The notes: generated from the letters alone by a model not told the origin. DNA of 30,625 nucleotides from Deltaproteobacteria bacterium (GCA_016932235.1 JAFGDF010000300.1:1-30625), one strand, 5' to 3'; shown: positions 7,310 through 16,260, numbered from the stretch's first letter. Made by a program: numbers and translations.

Positions 7310-8869
7310 TTATTCGGATTTTGTGTCCGCCAGTTCGAGGCCCAGCAACCCGCAATGCATAGCCTCCTGCAATTCGGCCTGGACCAGCCGTGCCCCCCAC
7401 ATGATGGGATGCTGACCACGCCATCGTTCCCTGAGAAAGGACTTCAGCTCCTCTATTCCCTCGCAGCCTTCAATCATGCCGGTATGGTAAAGATATGCCA
7501 TCACACGGGTACCGCAAAACATACCCTGGCAGGGACCTTTGCCGATACGGCTTCTGTTGCTTATGGACCGGAGTAAAGTATTACGATGATTATTGCCCAG
7601 GGAGTCAACCAGAGAATCAATAGAACTTTGGGGAACCATTTCGCATCCGCAAAGCAACATATCCTTAGGATCTTTGTTTTTTATCCAGAAACGCGCTCCT
7701 GAACCGGGCTCTGTCCAGCGTGAGGCAGACTGGGCCGGAAGTGGCAGAACCGCAGTTTTACAGGGTGCGTCGACACCAAGGTATTGGCAGATCTCATCCG
7801 TAGCTTTTTCAGCCATCAAGCGAAATGTGGTCAGCTTGCCCCCGGTTATGGTCAAAAAATTGTCAACACCATGATCCGAATGTTTAATGAGTGAAAAGCC
7901 TCGACTTACATCCCGGTCGTTTCCTCTCCTGGACGGACCGGTTAAGGGTCGCACTCCGGAATAGGCACGAATATAACGAGCAGTTTCCAGTTCCGGAAGC
8001 ATAGCGGCCCCTTGGCTTATAATCTGGTCGACTTCGGCAACCGTGGGGCTTATCTGTTGGGGCGTATCGATACGGATGGAGGTGGTACCCAAAATCGATA
8101 CGGTTCCCCCCGGGACAAGAATATCGCCATCACTCGCTTTTCGCATGCGGTTGATGACCCGGTGGGTGATACGATGTTGGGTTACCAGTAGACTTCCCTT
8201 GGAATAGATCATGGGTAAGGAAATGTCTGCTAGGTCTGTGACTTGATCGGACCAGGTTCCGGCGGCATTTACGACATACCTTGTTTCAATGGATTTTTCT
8301 TCACCGGTAAGGGTGTCAATTGTACTCACATGGCAGATCTGCCTATTCCGTATCATAAACTTGACCGCGCAGGTATTGGGCAGGAATTGGCTTCCCAGTT
8401 CCTGTGCATGTCCGATATTGTCAAACGTTAAACGGAACGGATCTACGGCGGCATCTTCCACCCCGTAAACAGCTATTGTTTTAGGAGACAGACTAGGTTC
8501 CAGGTCCCTTGCCGTAATCACGTCCATTGGAACAACAGGAATACCGGCCTGGTCACAAAGACTTGGGAAATCAGATATATAGGATTCATCATCCCCTTCA
8601 ATCGCAACAAAAAGACCGCCGGTATCTTCAATGCATTGGGGTGCCAGTTGTTTGAGAAGCCGGTTTTCGACCTGACATTCTCCTGCAACTAAAGGATCCA
8701 CCTCAATGTAACGGGCGCCGCTGTGCAACAGTCCATGGTTCCCGCCGGAGGCGCCGGCATTGAGATCCTCTTTTTCGATCAGGATGCTATGTATGCCTCT
8801 TAACGCCAGATCCCGGGCAATACCCGTACCGGTAATGCCGCCTCCGATAATGAGTACCTGGGTTTTCAA
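7310..8869 (-). CDS. glpA: Anaerobic glycerol-3-phosphate dehydrogenase subunit A
   Basis: A 519-residue flavoprotein. It opens with the FAD-binding loop IIGGGITGTGIARDLALRG (residues 7-25). The GlpA/GlpD-type NHGLLHSGARY segment follows at about 44-54, and SGVRPLTGPSRRG and TITGGKLTTFR lie at about 304-350. The C-terminal BFD-like region carries Cys407 and Cys409 (CGC) and Cys447 and Cys452 (GPCQGMFC), the usual [2Fe-2S] ligand set of GlpA. The enzyme feeds glycerol-3-phosphate electrons into the anaerobic respiratory chain. The start is TTG at 8867-8869; GGAG lies seven bases upstream, and the FAD loop begins only six residues in, so a later start is unlikely. It is divergent from glpR across 213 bp and is probably co-transcribed with glpB. 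Confidence 0.93.
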   Translation of the reverse strand: MKTQVLIIGGGITGTGIARDLALRGIHSILIEKEDLNAGASGGNHGLLHSGARYIEVDPLVAGECQVENRLLKQLAPQCIEDTGGLFVAIEGDDESYISDFPSLCDQAGIPVVPMDVITARDLEPSLSPKTIAVYGVEDAAVDPFRLTFDNIGHAQELGSQFLPNTCAVKFMIRNRQICHVSTIDTLTGEEKSIETRYVVNAAGTWSDQVTDLADISLPMIYSKGSLLVTQHRITHRVINRMRKASDGDILVPGGTVSILGTTSIRIDTPQQISPTVAEVDQIISQGAAMLPELETARYIRAYSGVRPLTGPSRRGNDRDVSRGFSLIKHSDHGVDNFLTITGGKLTTFRLMAEKATDEICQYLGVDAPCKTAVLPLPAQSASRWTEPGSGARFWIKNKDPKDMLLCGCEMVPQSSIDSLVDSLGNNHRNTLLRSISNRSRIGKGPCQGMFCGTRVMAYLYHTGMIEGCEGIEELKSFLRERWRGQHPIMWGARLVQAELQEAMHCGLLGLELADTKSE

Positions 8870-8962
8870 TAGAACTCTCCTTTATCAAAACGCTGCCAGA
8901 GGAAAAAATAATTATTTGGGAGATATATTTTTTCACCTGTGATAAAAAACATTCAATGATAC

Positions 8963-8992
8963 TTGATTAATAGACCGTATCTATCATATAAA
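8963..8992 (+). promoter_or_regulatory. Candidate sigma-70-type promoter for glpR
   Basis: In the 213-bp divergent gap between glpA and glpR, TTGATT (8963-8968) is followed after 18 bases by TATAAA (8987-8992), about 90 bp before the glpR start. The surrounding DNA is very AT-rich, so chance matches are likely. No convincing GlpR operator could be picked out. Confidence 0.35.
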
Positions 8993-9082
8993 CTAAAAGA
9001 TGTCACGATAGATTTTCATTATAGAAAATTTTATCTTTGATATTTTCTTTTTCGAATATTTTTTCATTTCTTGGAGGACTAA

Positions 9083-9937
9083 ATGAATCATTCGACCCAC
9101 AACACCGAACAATCCCCTGAAATCGGAAACAATTATGCCGGCAAAACAATACCGGCAAATGGGAAGTCCACTCTGGTCCGTGATCGGCATGAAAAAATAT
9201 ACCATTTGATACTTTCCAAAGGGTTTGTCACAATTGAAAACCTTGCTGAGGAATTCAAGATGACTCCCCAGACAATCCGGCGGGACATCAACATGCTGAG
9301 CGATGAAGGCATGATCGTACGCTATCATGGGGGTGCCGGTCCCTCCAGTACTGAAAATATGGAATATAATCAGCGGAAGGTTCTATACCTGAAAGAAAAA
9401 CAGGAAATCGCTAAAATGGTTGCCAAACATATTCCCAACAATGCATCACTGTTCATCAATATCGGCACGACCACCGAAGAGATATCAAAAGCACTTTGCA
9501 ATCACCAACGCCTGAGAGTCATAACCAACAATTTGAACGTGGCTACAATTCTAAGCCGCAATGAAAATTTCGAAATCATCACCACCGGCGGCTTAATCCG
9601 TCATCGCGATGGGGGTATCATCGGCCCGTTGACAATCGATTGTATTCAGCAGTTCCGAGTGGATATCGGCATCATAGGCATCAGCGGTATCGATATGGAC
9701 GGCACGCTGCTCGATTTCGATTACCGGGAGGTTAGGGCTTCACGGGCCATTATAGATAATTCACGCAAAGTTTTTTTAGCCGCGGATCATACCAAATTCG
9801 GCCGCAATGCCATGGTTCACCTGGGAAACATTTCAGATATCGATGCCATGTTTACCGATCGTCAGCCACCTGCCGCTTTAAGAAAAATCCTGAAGGAGGC
9901 ATCGGTGGAAGTTTATGTCAGCAATAGAGGGGAATAA
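9083..9937 (+). CDS. glpR: DeoR-family transcriptional repressor, GlpR-like
   Basis: A 284-residue DeoR-type regulator. The N-terminal winged helix-turn-helix covers about residues 35-90: RHEKIYHLIL, then VTIENLAEEF and the recognition helix TPQTIRRDINMLSDEG, with the YHGGA wing. The C-terminal sugar-phosphate sensor domain (about 105-265) contains NIGTTTEEIS, ITNNLNVATIL, TTGGLIRHRDGGIIG and RASRAIIDNSRKVFLAADHTKFGR, typical of GlpR proteins that bind glycerol-3-phosphate. About 34 residues precede the usual GlpR start, but GGAGGA seven bases before ATG 9083 supports the long form. It sits between divergent glpAB and the glpSTPQUV transporter genes, so it most likely controls both, relieved when glycerol-3-phosphate accumulates. 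Regulation is inferred from position and family. Confidence 0.88.
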   Translation: MNHSTHNTEQSPEIGNNYAGKTIPANGKSTLVRDRHEKIYHLILSKGFVTIENLAEEFKMTPQTIRRDINMLSDEGMIVRYHGGAGPSSTENMEYNQRKVLYLKEKQEIAKMVAKHIPNNASLFINIGTTTEEISKALCNHQRLRVITNNLNVATILSRNENFEIITTGGLIRHRDGGIIGPLTIDCIQQFRVDIGIIGISGIDMDGTLLDFDYREVRASRAIIDNSRKVFLAADHTKFGRNAMVHLGNISDIDAMFTDRQPPAALRKILKEASVEVYVSNRGE

Positions 9938-9939
9938 TC

Positions 9940-9952
9940 GTCACACTGTGAC
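9940..9952. promoter_or_regulatory. Short perfect palindrome downstream of glpR
   Basis: GTCACA-C-TGTGAC begins three bases after the glpR stop and about 215 bp before glpS. It could be an operator for the transporter operon. The arm order TCACA-TGTGA is the reverse of the usual CRP/FNR-type layout, so no regulator is named. Confidence 0.3.
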
Positions 9953-10168
9953 AATTCAACCGCATGATGATCGAAAATACCTTAAGAAATACAAATTTTT
10001 GTTGTAATTTGAATTTTATGTAAATAATTAATCACTTGCGAAAATATTTTGAGTATGCTAGAGAGCTTAGGTCTTTTGTAAAATAAAAATTATTTAATAG
10101 ATACTACTTTTGGAACATATTTCATAAAAAATCAATCTCTTTGAAAGTATGAAATCCTCGGAGTGCAC

Positions 10169-11305
10169 ATGATAGGATTGAAACTTGAAAATATTGAGAA
10201 GACTGTCGGCGGTAAAATGCACTTGACGGGAATCAATCTCGATTTTGCACCCGACTCCCTCAATATTCTACTGGGCCGCACACTAGCTGGAAAAACATCT
10301 CTGCTGCGCCTCATGGCCGGTCTGGACAAACCTTCCAAAGGACGAATCTTCATTAATGGCAAAGATATTACAGGTGTTTCGGTCAGAAAACGCAGTGTTG
10401 CTATGGTCTACCAACAATTCATCAATTATCCTTCCATGACGGTTTATAAAAATATTGCTTCGGCTTTAATTACCAAGGGCATGAAAAAAGCGGAAAGAGA
10501 CCATCGCGTTCGAGAAACGGCCGAAATGCTTAATATAGAAAAACTGCTGGACCGGTTACCTTCAGAACTGAGCGGAGGGCAACAACAACGTGTCGCTATC
10601 GCCCGCGCACTTGTAAAAGAGGCTCATCTGCTTCTTCTGGACGAACCTCTGGTTAACCTGGACTATAAACTACGGGAAGGATTACGGGCAGAACTTAGGG
10701 ATATTTTCGAACGACGCGAATCGATCGTGGTTTACACAACAACAGAACCGACCGAAGCATTGATGCTGGGAGGCAATATCGTGGTTATTGATGAAGGCCG
10801 TGTTATCCAGTCCGGTCTTACTCCGGAAGTCTATCACAATCCTGCCACAATGAAAGTGGCAGAAGTTTTCAGTGATCCGCCCATTAATTATATGGATGCC
10901 TGCGTTAATGGAAAATATCTCTATTTTGGCAAAGATATCCGAGTTCCCCTAGACGGTCATATAAAAGGACTGACACCCGGCGATTACCAGGTCGGCGTTC
11001 GATCAAACCATTTGTTCTTAAAGCGAAAAGGCGCCAACGATGTTGAATTGAAGGTCCGGGTGGAATTATCGGAAATAAACGGCTCCCAAACCATCACCCA
11101 TGTCCGTCACAAAGATTCATCCCTTGTGGTGCTGGATGAGGGGATTTATCCTCAGAAAATCGGAAGCGAAATCCCGGTGTTTGTCAATCCACAGGTTTTG
11201 TTTATATTTGACAGCGCAGGCAATCTCGTCGCTTCGCCCGGAAAAGATAGGTCAAAATGGGACGTTTTGAAACTGGTTCCTGACAAAAAGACCGCTAACA
11301 TGTAA
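10169..11305 (+). CDS. glpS: Glycerol ABC transporter, ATP-binding subunit GlpS
   Basis: A 378-residue ABC ATPase with a C-terminal TOBE-like regulatory region (about 240-350). Walker A is GRTLAGKT (36-43), the Q-loop glutamine is near 82 (YQQF), the signature is LSGGQ (134-138) and Walker B is LLLLDEP (155-161). The switch (H-loop) histidine is missing: TTTEPTEA stands where VTHDQVEA is found in GlpT. It belongs to the MalK/UgpC-like group and its neighbours identify it as GlpS of the rhizobial-type glycerol importer, where GlpS and GlpT form the ATPase pair. A GTG at 10163 could extend it by two residues, but GGAG at 10160-10163 sits five bases before ATG 10169 and decides the start. The stop lies 18 bp before glpT. 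Confidence 0.88.
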   Translation: MIGLKLENIEKTVGGKMHLTGINLDFAPDSLNILLGRTLAGKTSLLRLMAGLDKPSKGRIFINGKDITGVSVRKRSVAMVYQQFINYPSMTVYKNIASALITKGMKKAERDHRVRETAEMLNIEKLLDRLPSELSGGQQQRVAIARALVKEAHLLLLDEPLVNLDYKLREGLRAELRDIFERRESIVVYTTTEPTEALMLGGNIVVIDEGRVIQSGLTPEVYHNPATMKVAEVFSDPPINYMDACVNGKYLYFGKDIRVPLDGHIKGLTPGDYQVGVRSNHLFLKRKGANDVELKVRVELSEINGSQTITHVRHKDSSLVVLDEGIYPQKIGSEIPVFVNPQVLFIFDSAGNLVASPGKDRSKWDVLKLVPDKKTANM

Positions 11306-11323
11306 GGTGCAGGGTAAGTTTGA

Positions 11324-12409
11324 ATGGCTACGATTCAATTTAATAAAGTCGCGCACAGCTATCTACGCAATCCCCAAGGAGAATTTGATTACGCACTCAA
11401 ATATATCAACCACTCATGGGACGACGGGGGGGCCTATGCCCTGCTCGGTCCTTCAGGCTGCGGAAAAACCACCTTGCTGAACATTGTTTCAGGGCTTTTA
11501 ATCCCCAGCAAAGGCCGTGTATTATATAATGACCGGGATGTAACAACTCTTCCTCCGGAAAGAAGAAATATCGCCCAGGTTTTTCAGTTCCCTGTTCTTT
11601 ACGATACCATGACTGTTTTCAACAACCTGGCTTTTCCATTGCGGAATCGAGGCATACCTGAAGCAAAGTTAAAGGAAAGAGTCCTTGAGGTTGCCGACTT
11701 ACTGGAACTTACCCCTTTTCTCAACAAACGGGCCGCGGGTTTAACCGCCGATGCCAAGCAAAAGATCAGCCTTGGAAGGGGGCTTGTCAGAAAAGATGTG
11801 TCCGCCATTCTTTTCGATGAACCACTTACAGTGATCGACCCTTATCTGAAATGGCAGCTGCGGCGCAAGTTAAAGGAAATTCATGAACAACTCAAAATCA
11901 CCTTCATCTATGTGACCCACGACCAGGTAGAAGCCATGACATTTGCCGACCAGGTAATGGTAATGAATGAAGGTGAAATCCTCCAAATCGGTACGCCTCA
12001 GGATCTTTTTGAAAATCCGGAACATACCTTTGTGGGCTACTTTATCGGGAGTCCCGGAATGAATTTTATACCCTGTACAATTGATGAAAATAAAGCCAGA
12101 TTTAACGGTATGCAGATCACATTGGACAATGACTTGGCCGAGCGTGCCCGGACCGCCAGGGGAAGAATGGAATTGGGCATAAGACCTATGTATCTTGAAG
12201 TACATTCACAATTCCTTGAGGGGAGTATCCCGGGCAAGATCAAGACAGTGGAAGATCAGGGGACCTGCAAGATTGTCAGTCTTATCGTAGATGACAATAT
12301 TTTACACGCCATGGTATCGGAGGGGAAACCGATACCGGAAAAAGAGGCATGGCTTCGATTTCCACCTCAACGGACAAAACTTTTCGCCGATGGACGGTTA
12401 ATACAGTAG
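11324..12409 (+). CDS. glpT: Glycerol ABC transporter, ATP-binding subunit GlpT
   Basis: A 361-residue ABC ATPase with an intact Walker A (GPSGCGKTT, 42-50), Q-loop Gln88 (VFQFP), Walker B (AILFDEP, 161-167) and H-loop His199 (VTHD). The signature motif is degenerate: LTADAKQK (140-147) replaces LSGGQQQR. A TOBE-like tail occupies roughly 240-360. It complements GlpS, which keeps the signature but lacks the H-loop histidine, so only one composite ATP site should be fully competent. The name follows the rhizobial glpSTPQUV scheme and must not be confused with the E. coli glycerol-3-phosphate antiporter GlpT. It follows glpS by 18 bp and precedes glpP by 7 bp, within one operon. Substrate assignment (glycerol) comes from gene order and the DUF2160 partner. 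Confidence 0.88.
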   Translation: MATIQFNKVAHSYLRNPQGEFDYALKYINHSWDDGGAYALLGPSGCGKTTLLNIVSGLLIPSKGRVLYNDRDVTTLPPERRNIAQVFQFPVLYDTMTVFNNLAFPLRNRGIPEAKLKERVLEVADLLELTPFLNKRAAGLTADAKQKISLGRGLVRKDVSAILFDEPLTVIDPYLKWQLRRKLKEIHEQLKITFIYVTHDQVEAMTFADQVMVMNEGEILQIGTPQDLFENPEHTFVGYFIGSPGMNFIPCTIDENKARFNGMQITLDNDLAERARTARGRMELGIRPMYLEVHSQFLEGSIPGKIKTVEDQGTCKIVSLIVDDNILHAMVSEGKPIPEKEAWLRFPPQRTKLFADGRLIQ

Positions 12410-12416
12410 GAATACC

Positions 12417-13298
12417 ATGCAAAAATGGCAGAACAACAAGGCTTGGCTTTTGGTTTTACCGGCTTTTATTATCGTCGCCTTTAGCGCCGTTATCCCGTTG
12501 ATGACCGTGGTCAACTATTCGATCCAGGACATCCTCGGACCGGGTCAAAGTGTCTATGTGGGTTTCGATTGGTTCAAAGAGATGTTGACTAACTATCGCC
12601 TGCACGATGCCCTATGGCGCCAGTTCCTGTTTTCCGGCCTTACTCTGCTGATTGAGATTCCCCTGGGAATAATGATTGCCCTGGCCATGCCCAAACGTGG
12701 CTGGGGCGTCTCCGCCAGTCTCGTGATACTCGCTATGCCGCTTGTTATCCCCTGGAATGTGATCGGAACCATCTGGATTATTTTTACCCGACCGGATATC
12801 GGTCTTTTTGGCGTGGGGATCAATAGTCTTCATATATTAAAGGATACTTATGACCACACAGCGAGGCCTCTGTATGCTTGGATAACTGTGGTGGTGATGG
12901 ATGTATGGCACTGGACTCCGCTTGTGGCCCTCTTATGTTATGCTGGTCTGCGGGCCATCCCCGATGTTTACTACCAGGCGGCCAGGATTGACGGTGCATC
13001 AGGCTGGTCTACCTTTCTCTATATCCAACTGCCGAAAATGCGCGGCGTACTCACCATTGCCGTCCTGTTGCGCTGGATGGACAGCTTCCTTATTTATGCG
13101 GAGCCATTTGCCTTAACCGGAGGCGGTCCCGGCAATTCAACCACGTTCCTGTCCATATACCTCGTCAAACTCGCCACCATGCAATTTGATCTTGGACCGG
13201 CTGCGGCCTTCTCACTTATCTACTTTGTCATTATTCTCCTCTTTAGCTTTATATTCTACCAGGTTCTGCTGAATGTAGGAAGAGGAGAGAAGGTATGA
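12417..13298 (+). CDS. glpP: Glycerol ABC transporter permease GlpP
   Basis: A 293-residue MalF/UgpA-type inner-membrane permease with about six hydrophobic segments. The first is WLLVLPAFIIVAFSAVIPLM near residues 10-29, and the last is LIYFVIILLFSFIFYQVLL near the end. The cytoplasmic EAA-type loop that docks on the ATPases is seen as AARIDGASGWSTF followed by LPKMRG (about 190-210). It would form the membrane channel with GlpQ. Its start overlaps nothing: glpT ends seven bases earlier and AGGA precedes the ATG. The 3' end overlaps glpQ in an ATGA tetranucleotide, a sign of coupled translation. Specificity for glycerol is inferred from the operon. Confidence 0.88.
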   Translation: MQKWQNNKAWLLVLPAFIIVAFSAVIPLMTVVNYSIQDILGPGQSVYVGFDWFKEMLTNYRLHDALWRQFLFSGLTLLIEIPLGIMIALAMPKRGWGVSASLVILAMPLVIPWNVIGTIWIIFTRPDIGLFGVGINSLHILKDTYDHTARPLYAWITVVVMDVWHWTPLVALLCYAGLRAIPDVYYQAARIDGASGWSTFLYIQLPKMRGVLTIAVLLRWMDSFLIYAEPFALTGGGPGNSTTFLSIYLVKLATMQFDLGPAAAFSLIYFVIILLFSFIFYQVLLNVGRGEKV

Positions 13299-14098
13299 AA
13301 ATTCAGAAAAGAACCATCGGACTCCTTTTATATTTCGGATTTCTTATCGTCCCCATATACTGGATGATAAACATGTCATTAAGGACTAATGCTGATATCA
13401 TGGCTGATTTCAAGCTCTTTCCGGTTGATATGTCTTTTCATAACTACATTCATATTTTTACGGATCGTACTTGGTACATAACCTATGTTAACGCGATCAT
13501 ATATGTCTGCTATAATACCATTCTCTCATTGGCGGTTGCCCTGCCCGCGGCTTATGCCTTTTCACGCTACCGCTTTCTTGGTGACGGGCAAATGTTCTTT
13601 TGGTTCCTTACAAACCGGATGGCGCCTCCGGCGGTCTTTCTCCTCCCTTATCTCCAGCTTTATGGTACCCTGGGCCTGCTTGACACGCATATCGCTGTAG
13701 CCCTGGCCCATTGCCTGTTTAATATACCTATGTCAATCTGGATATTAGAAGGTTTTATGTCTGGAATTCCCAGGGAGATCGATGAGACCGCCTTTATCGA
13801 CGGATACAGTTTTCCACGCTTTTTTATCACCATCTTCATCCCGCTGATCCGGGCTGGTGTGGGCGTGACCGCCTTTTTCTGTTTCATGTTCAGTTGGGTT
13901 GAACTTCTTTTTGCCCGGACATTGACCATCACTGAAGCAAAACCGATAACGGCTGCCATGACACGCACCATAAGCGCCGATGGCCTTGACTGGGGACTGA
14001 TAGCAGCGGCCGGTGTACTCACGATCATCCCCGGGGCCGTGGTGATCTGGTTTGTACGCAATCATTTGGCCAAGGGCTTTACCCTTGGGCGTGTATAG
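13295..14098 (+). CDS. glpQ: Glycerol ABC transporter permease GlpQ
   Basis: A 267-residue MalG/UgpE-type permease with hydrophobic segments starting at IGLLLYFGFLIVPIYWMINM (about 8-27) and ending at AAAGVLTIIPGAVVIWFV. The EAA-type ATPase-docking loop appears as EIDETAFIDGYSF followed by IFIPL (about 160-185). It pairs with GlpP to form the translocation path. The start codon overlaps the glpP stop (ATGA) and GAGGAGAG lies just upstream inside glpP, so the two permeases are made together. The name is that of the rhizobial transporter gene, not the E. coli glycerophosphodiesterase GlpQ. Confidence 0.88.
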   Translation: MKIQKRTIGLLLYFGFLIVPIYWMINMSLRTNADIMADFKLFPVDMSFHNYIHIFTDRTWYITYVNAIIYVCYNTILSLAVALPAAYAFSRYRFLGDGQMFFWFLTNRMAPPAVFLLPYLQLYGTLGLLDTHIAVALAHCLFNIPMSIWILEGFMSGIPREIDETAFIDGYSFPRFFITIFIPLIRAGVGVTAFFCFMFSWVELLFARTLTITEAKPITAAMTRTISADGLDWGLIAAAGVLTIIPGAVVIWFVRNHLAKGFTLGRV

Positions 14099-14109
14099 AG
14101 GGAAATACC

Positions 14110-14388
14110 ATGAGTCTCCAATGGATGTGCTGGACCAAACCGACGGCCATTTTTTTTATTGTTTTATTCTTAATGATCATGGGTATGCTTGTCTGGGAGC
14201 TTATCTCCCCGACAATTGAACGCCATGGGTTCTTAAAGATCTCGACGACCCGCGGGACACGATTCTTTCTTGGCTTATTGGGCAGCGGCTATATCCACCT
14301 TGCCTGGATCGCATTCACTGATCTGACAGTGTGGCTCGCTATTCCCATTTCTGTTTGCTGGATAATCATTGTGATGCGTTGGGGATAA
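14110..14388 (+). CDS. glpU: Small membrane protein of glycerol transporters, DUF2160 (GlpU)
   Basis: A 92-residue, strongly hydrophobic protein with about three membrane segments: AIFFIVLFLMIMGMLVWEL near 13-31, a middle one around FFLGLLGSGYIHLAWIAF, and LAIPISVCWIIIVM at the end. The residues WMCWTKPTAIFF, SPTIERHGFL and TTRGTRFFLGLLGSGYIHL fit the DUF2160 family, which is found between the permeases and the binding protein of glpSTPQUV operons. Its role there is not established; an accessory or stabilising subunit is likely. It starts 11 bp after glpQ with a GAGGGAAA ribosome site. Its presence is the best evidence that this transporter is of the glycerol type rather than a generic sugar importer. 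Confidence 0.85.
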   Translation: MSLQWMCWTKPTAIFFIVLFLMIMGMLVWELISPTIERHGFLKISTTRGTRFFLGLLGSGYIHLAWIAFTDLTVWLAIPISVCWIIIVMRWG

Positions 14389-14411
14389 AAAAATATAAAC
14401 AAGGTCTATTT

Positions 14412-14450
14412 CGTTAGACGTAACGGCCTTCGCATCGGCGGGATAGGCCG
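14412..14450 (+). promoter_or_regulatory. Overlapping small hairpins between glpU and glpV
   Basis: CGTTA (14412-14416) can pair with TAACG (14421-14425), and CGGCCT (14424-14429) with AGGCCG (14445-14450); the two share two bases and so exclude each other. Hairpins ahead of a binding-protein gene often stabilise that part of the message so that the binding protein is made in excess. That role is inference here. Confidence 0.3.
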
Positions 14451-14499
14451 GGAGGAATCATCAGACAATAGTAAGAAAAAGGGAAAAAGGAGGTTCCAT

Positions 14500-16260
14500 A
14501 TGAGGAAACCATTATCAAGGAAGATCTCCCAGGAAATTATCCTGGGGTTGGTTGTTGTGGCGCTGTTCGCGTTTTTAACAAACCCGGCAAATGCTGACAT
14601 GGCTGCCGCGAAAAAGTGGGTTGATGAAGAGTTTCATCCATCGACCTTAACCAAAGAGCAACAGATGCAAGAGATGGAATGGTTCGTCAACGCAGCCAAA
14701 CCGTTTGTCAAGATGTCTCAAAGCGAGCCAATCAGGGTTGTGGCTGAGACCATCGCCACCCACGAATATGAAGCCAGGGTACTGTCCAAGGCCTTTGAGG
14801 AAATAACCGGTATCAAGGTCTCCTATGACTTGATCCAGGAAGGGGATGTCATTGAAAAGCTTCAGTCTCAGTGGGCCTCGGGCAAGAATCTCTATGACGG
14901 CTGGGTTAACGATTCCGACCTCATCGGAACCCACTGGCGTCTTGGATATGTGGTTCCCCTGTCCGACTTCATGGAGGGGGAAGGCAAAGATGTGACCCTG
15001 CCGACACTGGATGTGGATGACTTCATGGGCAAATCTTTTACCACCGCTCCGGACGGCAAACTGTACCAGCTCCCGGACCAGCAGTTCGCAAACCTGTACT
15101 GGTTTCGCTATGACTGGTTTAACCGCCCGGATTTCAAAAAGAAATTCAAGGAAATTTATGGCTATGAACTTGGTGTACCGGTCAACTGGTCGGCCTATGA
15201 GGATATAGCCGAATTTTTTACCGAGCATGTCCGCGAAATCGACGGCAAAGCGGTTTTCGGTCACAATGACTATGGCAAGAAATCCCCGGACCTGGGCTGG
15301 CGTTTCCATGATGCATGGCTCTCCATGGCTGGCGCCGGCGACAAGGGAATCCCCAATGGTCTGCCTGTGGACGAATGGGGCATCCGTGTTGACGAACAAT
15401 CCCGACCGGTGGGTGCTAGCGTGAGTCGGGGGGGTTGTGCGAATTCTCCGGCAGCCAAGTATGCACTCCGCAAGTACATGGAATGGCTCCGGAAGTATGC
15501 GCCCCCGGGTGCTCTTGGAATGGATTTCTATACTTATGGACCCTTTCTCGCGAGCGGGGTCGTTGCTCAGGAGATATTCTGGTATACATCCGCCCTTCCG
15601 GACATGGTTGCTCCCGGACCAACGGTTAATGAGGATGGGAGCCCGAAATGGCGTATGGCCCCATCACCCCATGGCCCTTACTGGGAAGATGGGATGAAAC
15701 TGGGGTATCAGGACTGTGGTTCCTGGACCTATATGAAGAGCACTCCCCTTGATCGTAGAAAGGCTGCATGGCTCTTCGGCCAGTTCTGCGTCTGTAAAAC
15801 TACATCACTGAAAAAAGCCCATGAGGGTCTGACGCCTATACGTGACAGTGACATCCGACACGAGTCATTTACCGAGCGCGCACCCAAACTGGGAGGTTTG
15901 GTAGAGTTCTACCGCAGCCCGGCGCGCGTGGCCTGGACACCATCCGGTACCAACGTACCGCATTATCCCATGCTGGCGCAGTTATGGTGGCAAAATGTAG
16001 GTGAGGCAGTTTCCGGTGAGGTAACCGTGAGCAGGGCCATGGACAATCTGGCTGCTGAGATGGACAAAGTTATGGCACGTCTCGAACGGGCTAAAATCAG
16101 CAAGGTGGCCGGTCCAAAGCTGAATGAAGAAAAGGATGAATCCTACTGGCTGAATCAGCCCGGTTCACCCAAGCCAAAGCTGGCCAATGAAAAACCGAAA
16201 GGTGAGACTATCAATTATGATGATCTGATTAACGCCTGGAGCGAGGGGCGTGTCAAATAG
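14500..16260 (+). CDS. glpV: Glycerol ABC transporter substrate-binding protein GlpV
   Basis: A 586-residue periplasmic binding protein with a Sec signal peptide (about 1-32, ending NPANA before DMAAA). It is much longer than typical sugar-binding proteins, which fits GlpV-type glycerol binders (about 570-590 residues). Recognisable stretches include AKKWVDEEFHPSTL, ESEPIRVVAETIATHEYEA-like sequence, AFEEITGIKVSYDLIQEGDV, KLYQLPDQQFANLYWFRYDWF and AWTPSGTNVPHYPMLAQLWW. It would deliver glycerol to GlpP/GlpQ. AAAGGAGG lies eight bases before ATG 14500. It closes the operon, followed by 255 bp without a gene in which a new promoter is seen. Confidence 0.9.
   Translation: MRKPLSRKISQEIILGLVVVALFAFLTNPANADMAAAKKWVDEEFHPSTLTKEQQMQEMEWFVNAAKPFVKMSQSEPIRVVAETIATHEYEARVLSKAFEEITGIKVSYDLIQEGDVIEKLQSQWASGKNLYDGWVNDSDLIGTHWRLGYVVPLSDFMEGEGKDVTLPTLDVDDFMGKSFTTAPDGKLYQLPDQQFANLYWFRYDWFNRPDFKKKFKEIYGYELGVPVNWSAYEDIAEFFTEHVREIDGKAVFGHNDYGKKSPDLGWRFHDAWLSMAGAGDKGIPNGLPVDEWGIRVDEQSRPVGASVSRGGCANSPAAKYALRKYMEWLRKYAPPGALGMDFYTYGPFLASGVVAQEIFWYTSALPDMVAPGPTVNEDGSPKWRMAPSPHGPYWEDGMKLGYQDCGSWTYMKSTPLDRRKAAWLFGQFCVCKTTSLKKAHEGLTPIRDSDIRHESFTERAPKLGGLVEFYRSPARVAWTPSGTNVPHYPMLAQLWWQNVGEAVSGEVTVSRAMDNLAAEMDKVMARLERAKISKVAGPKLNEEKDESYWLNQPGSPKPKLANEKPKGETINYDDLINAWSEGRVK

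Noticed and set aside
14647..15399. Long open frame of 250 codons on the minus strand inside glpV
   Set aside because: It is antisense to a well-supported binding-protein gene, has no recognisable domain and arises from codon bias of glpV.
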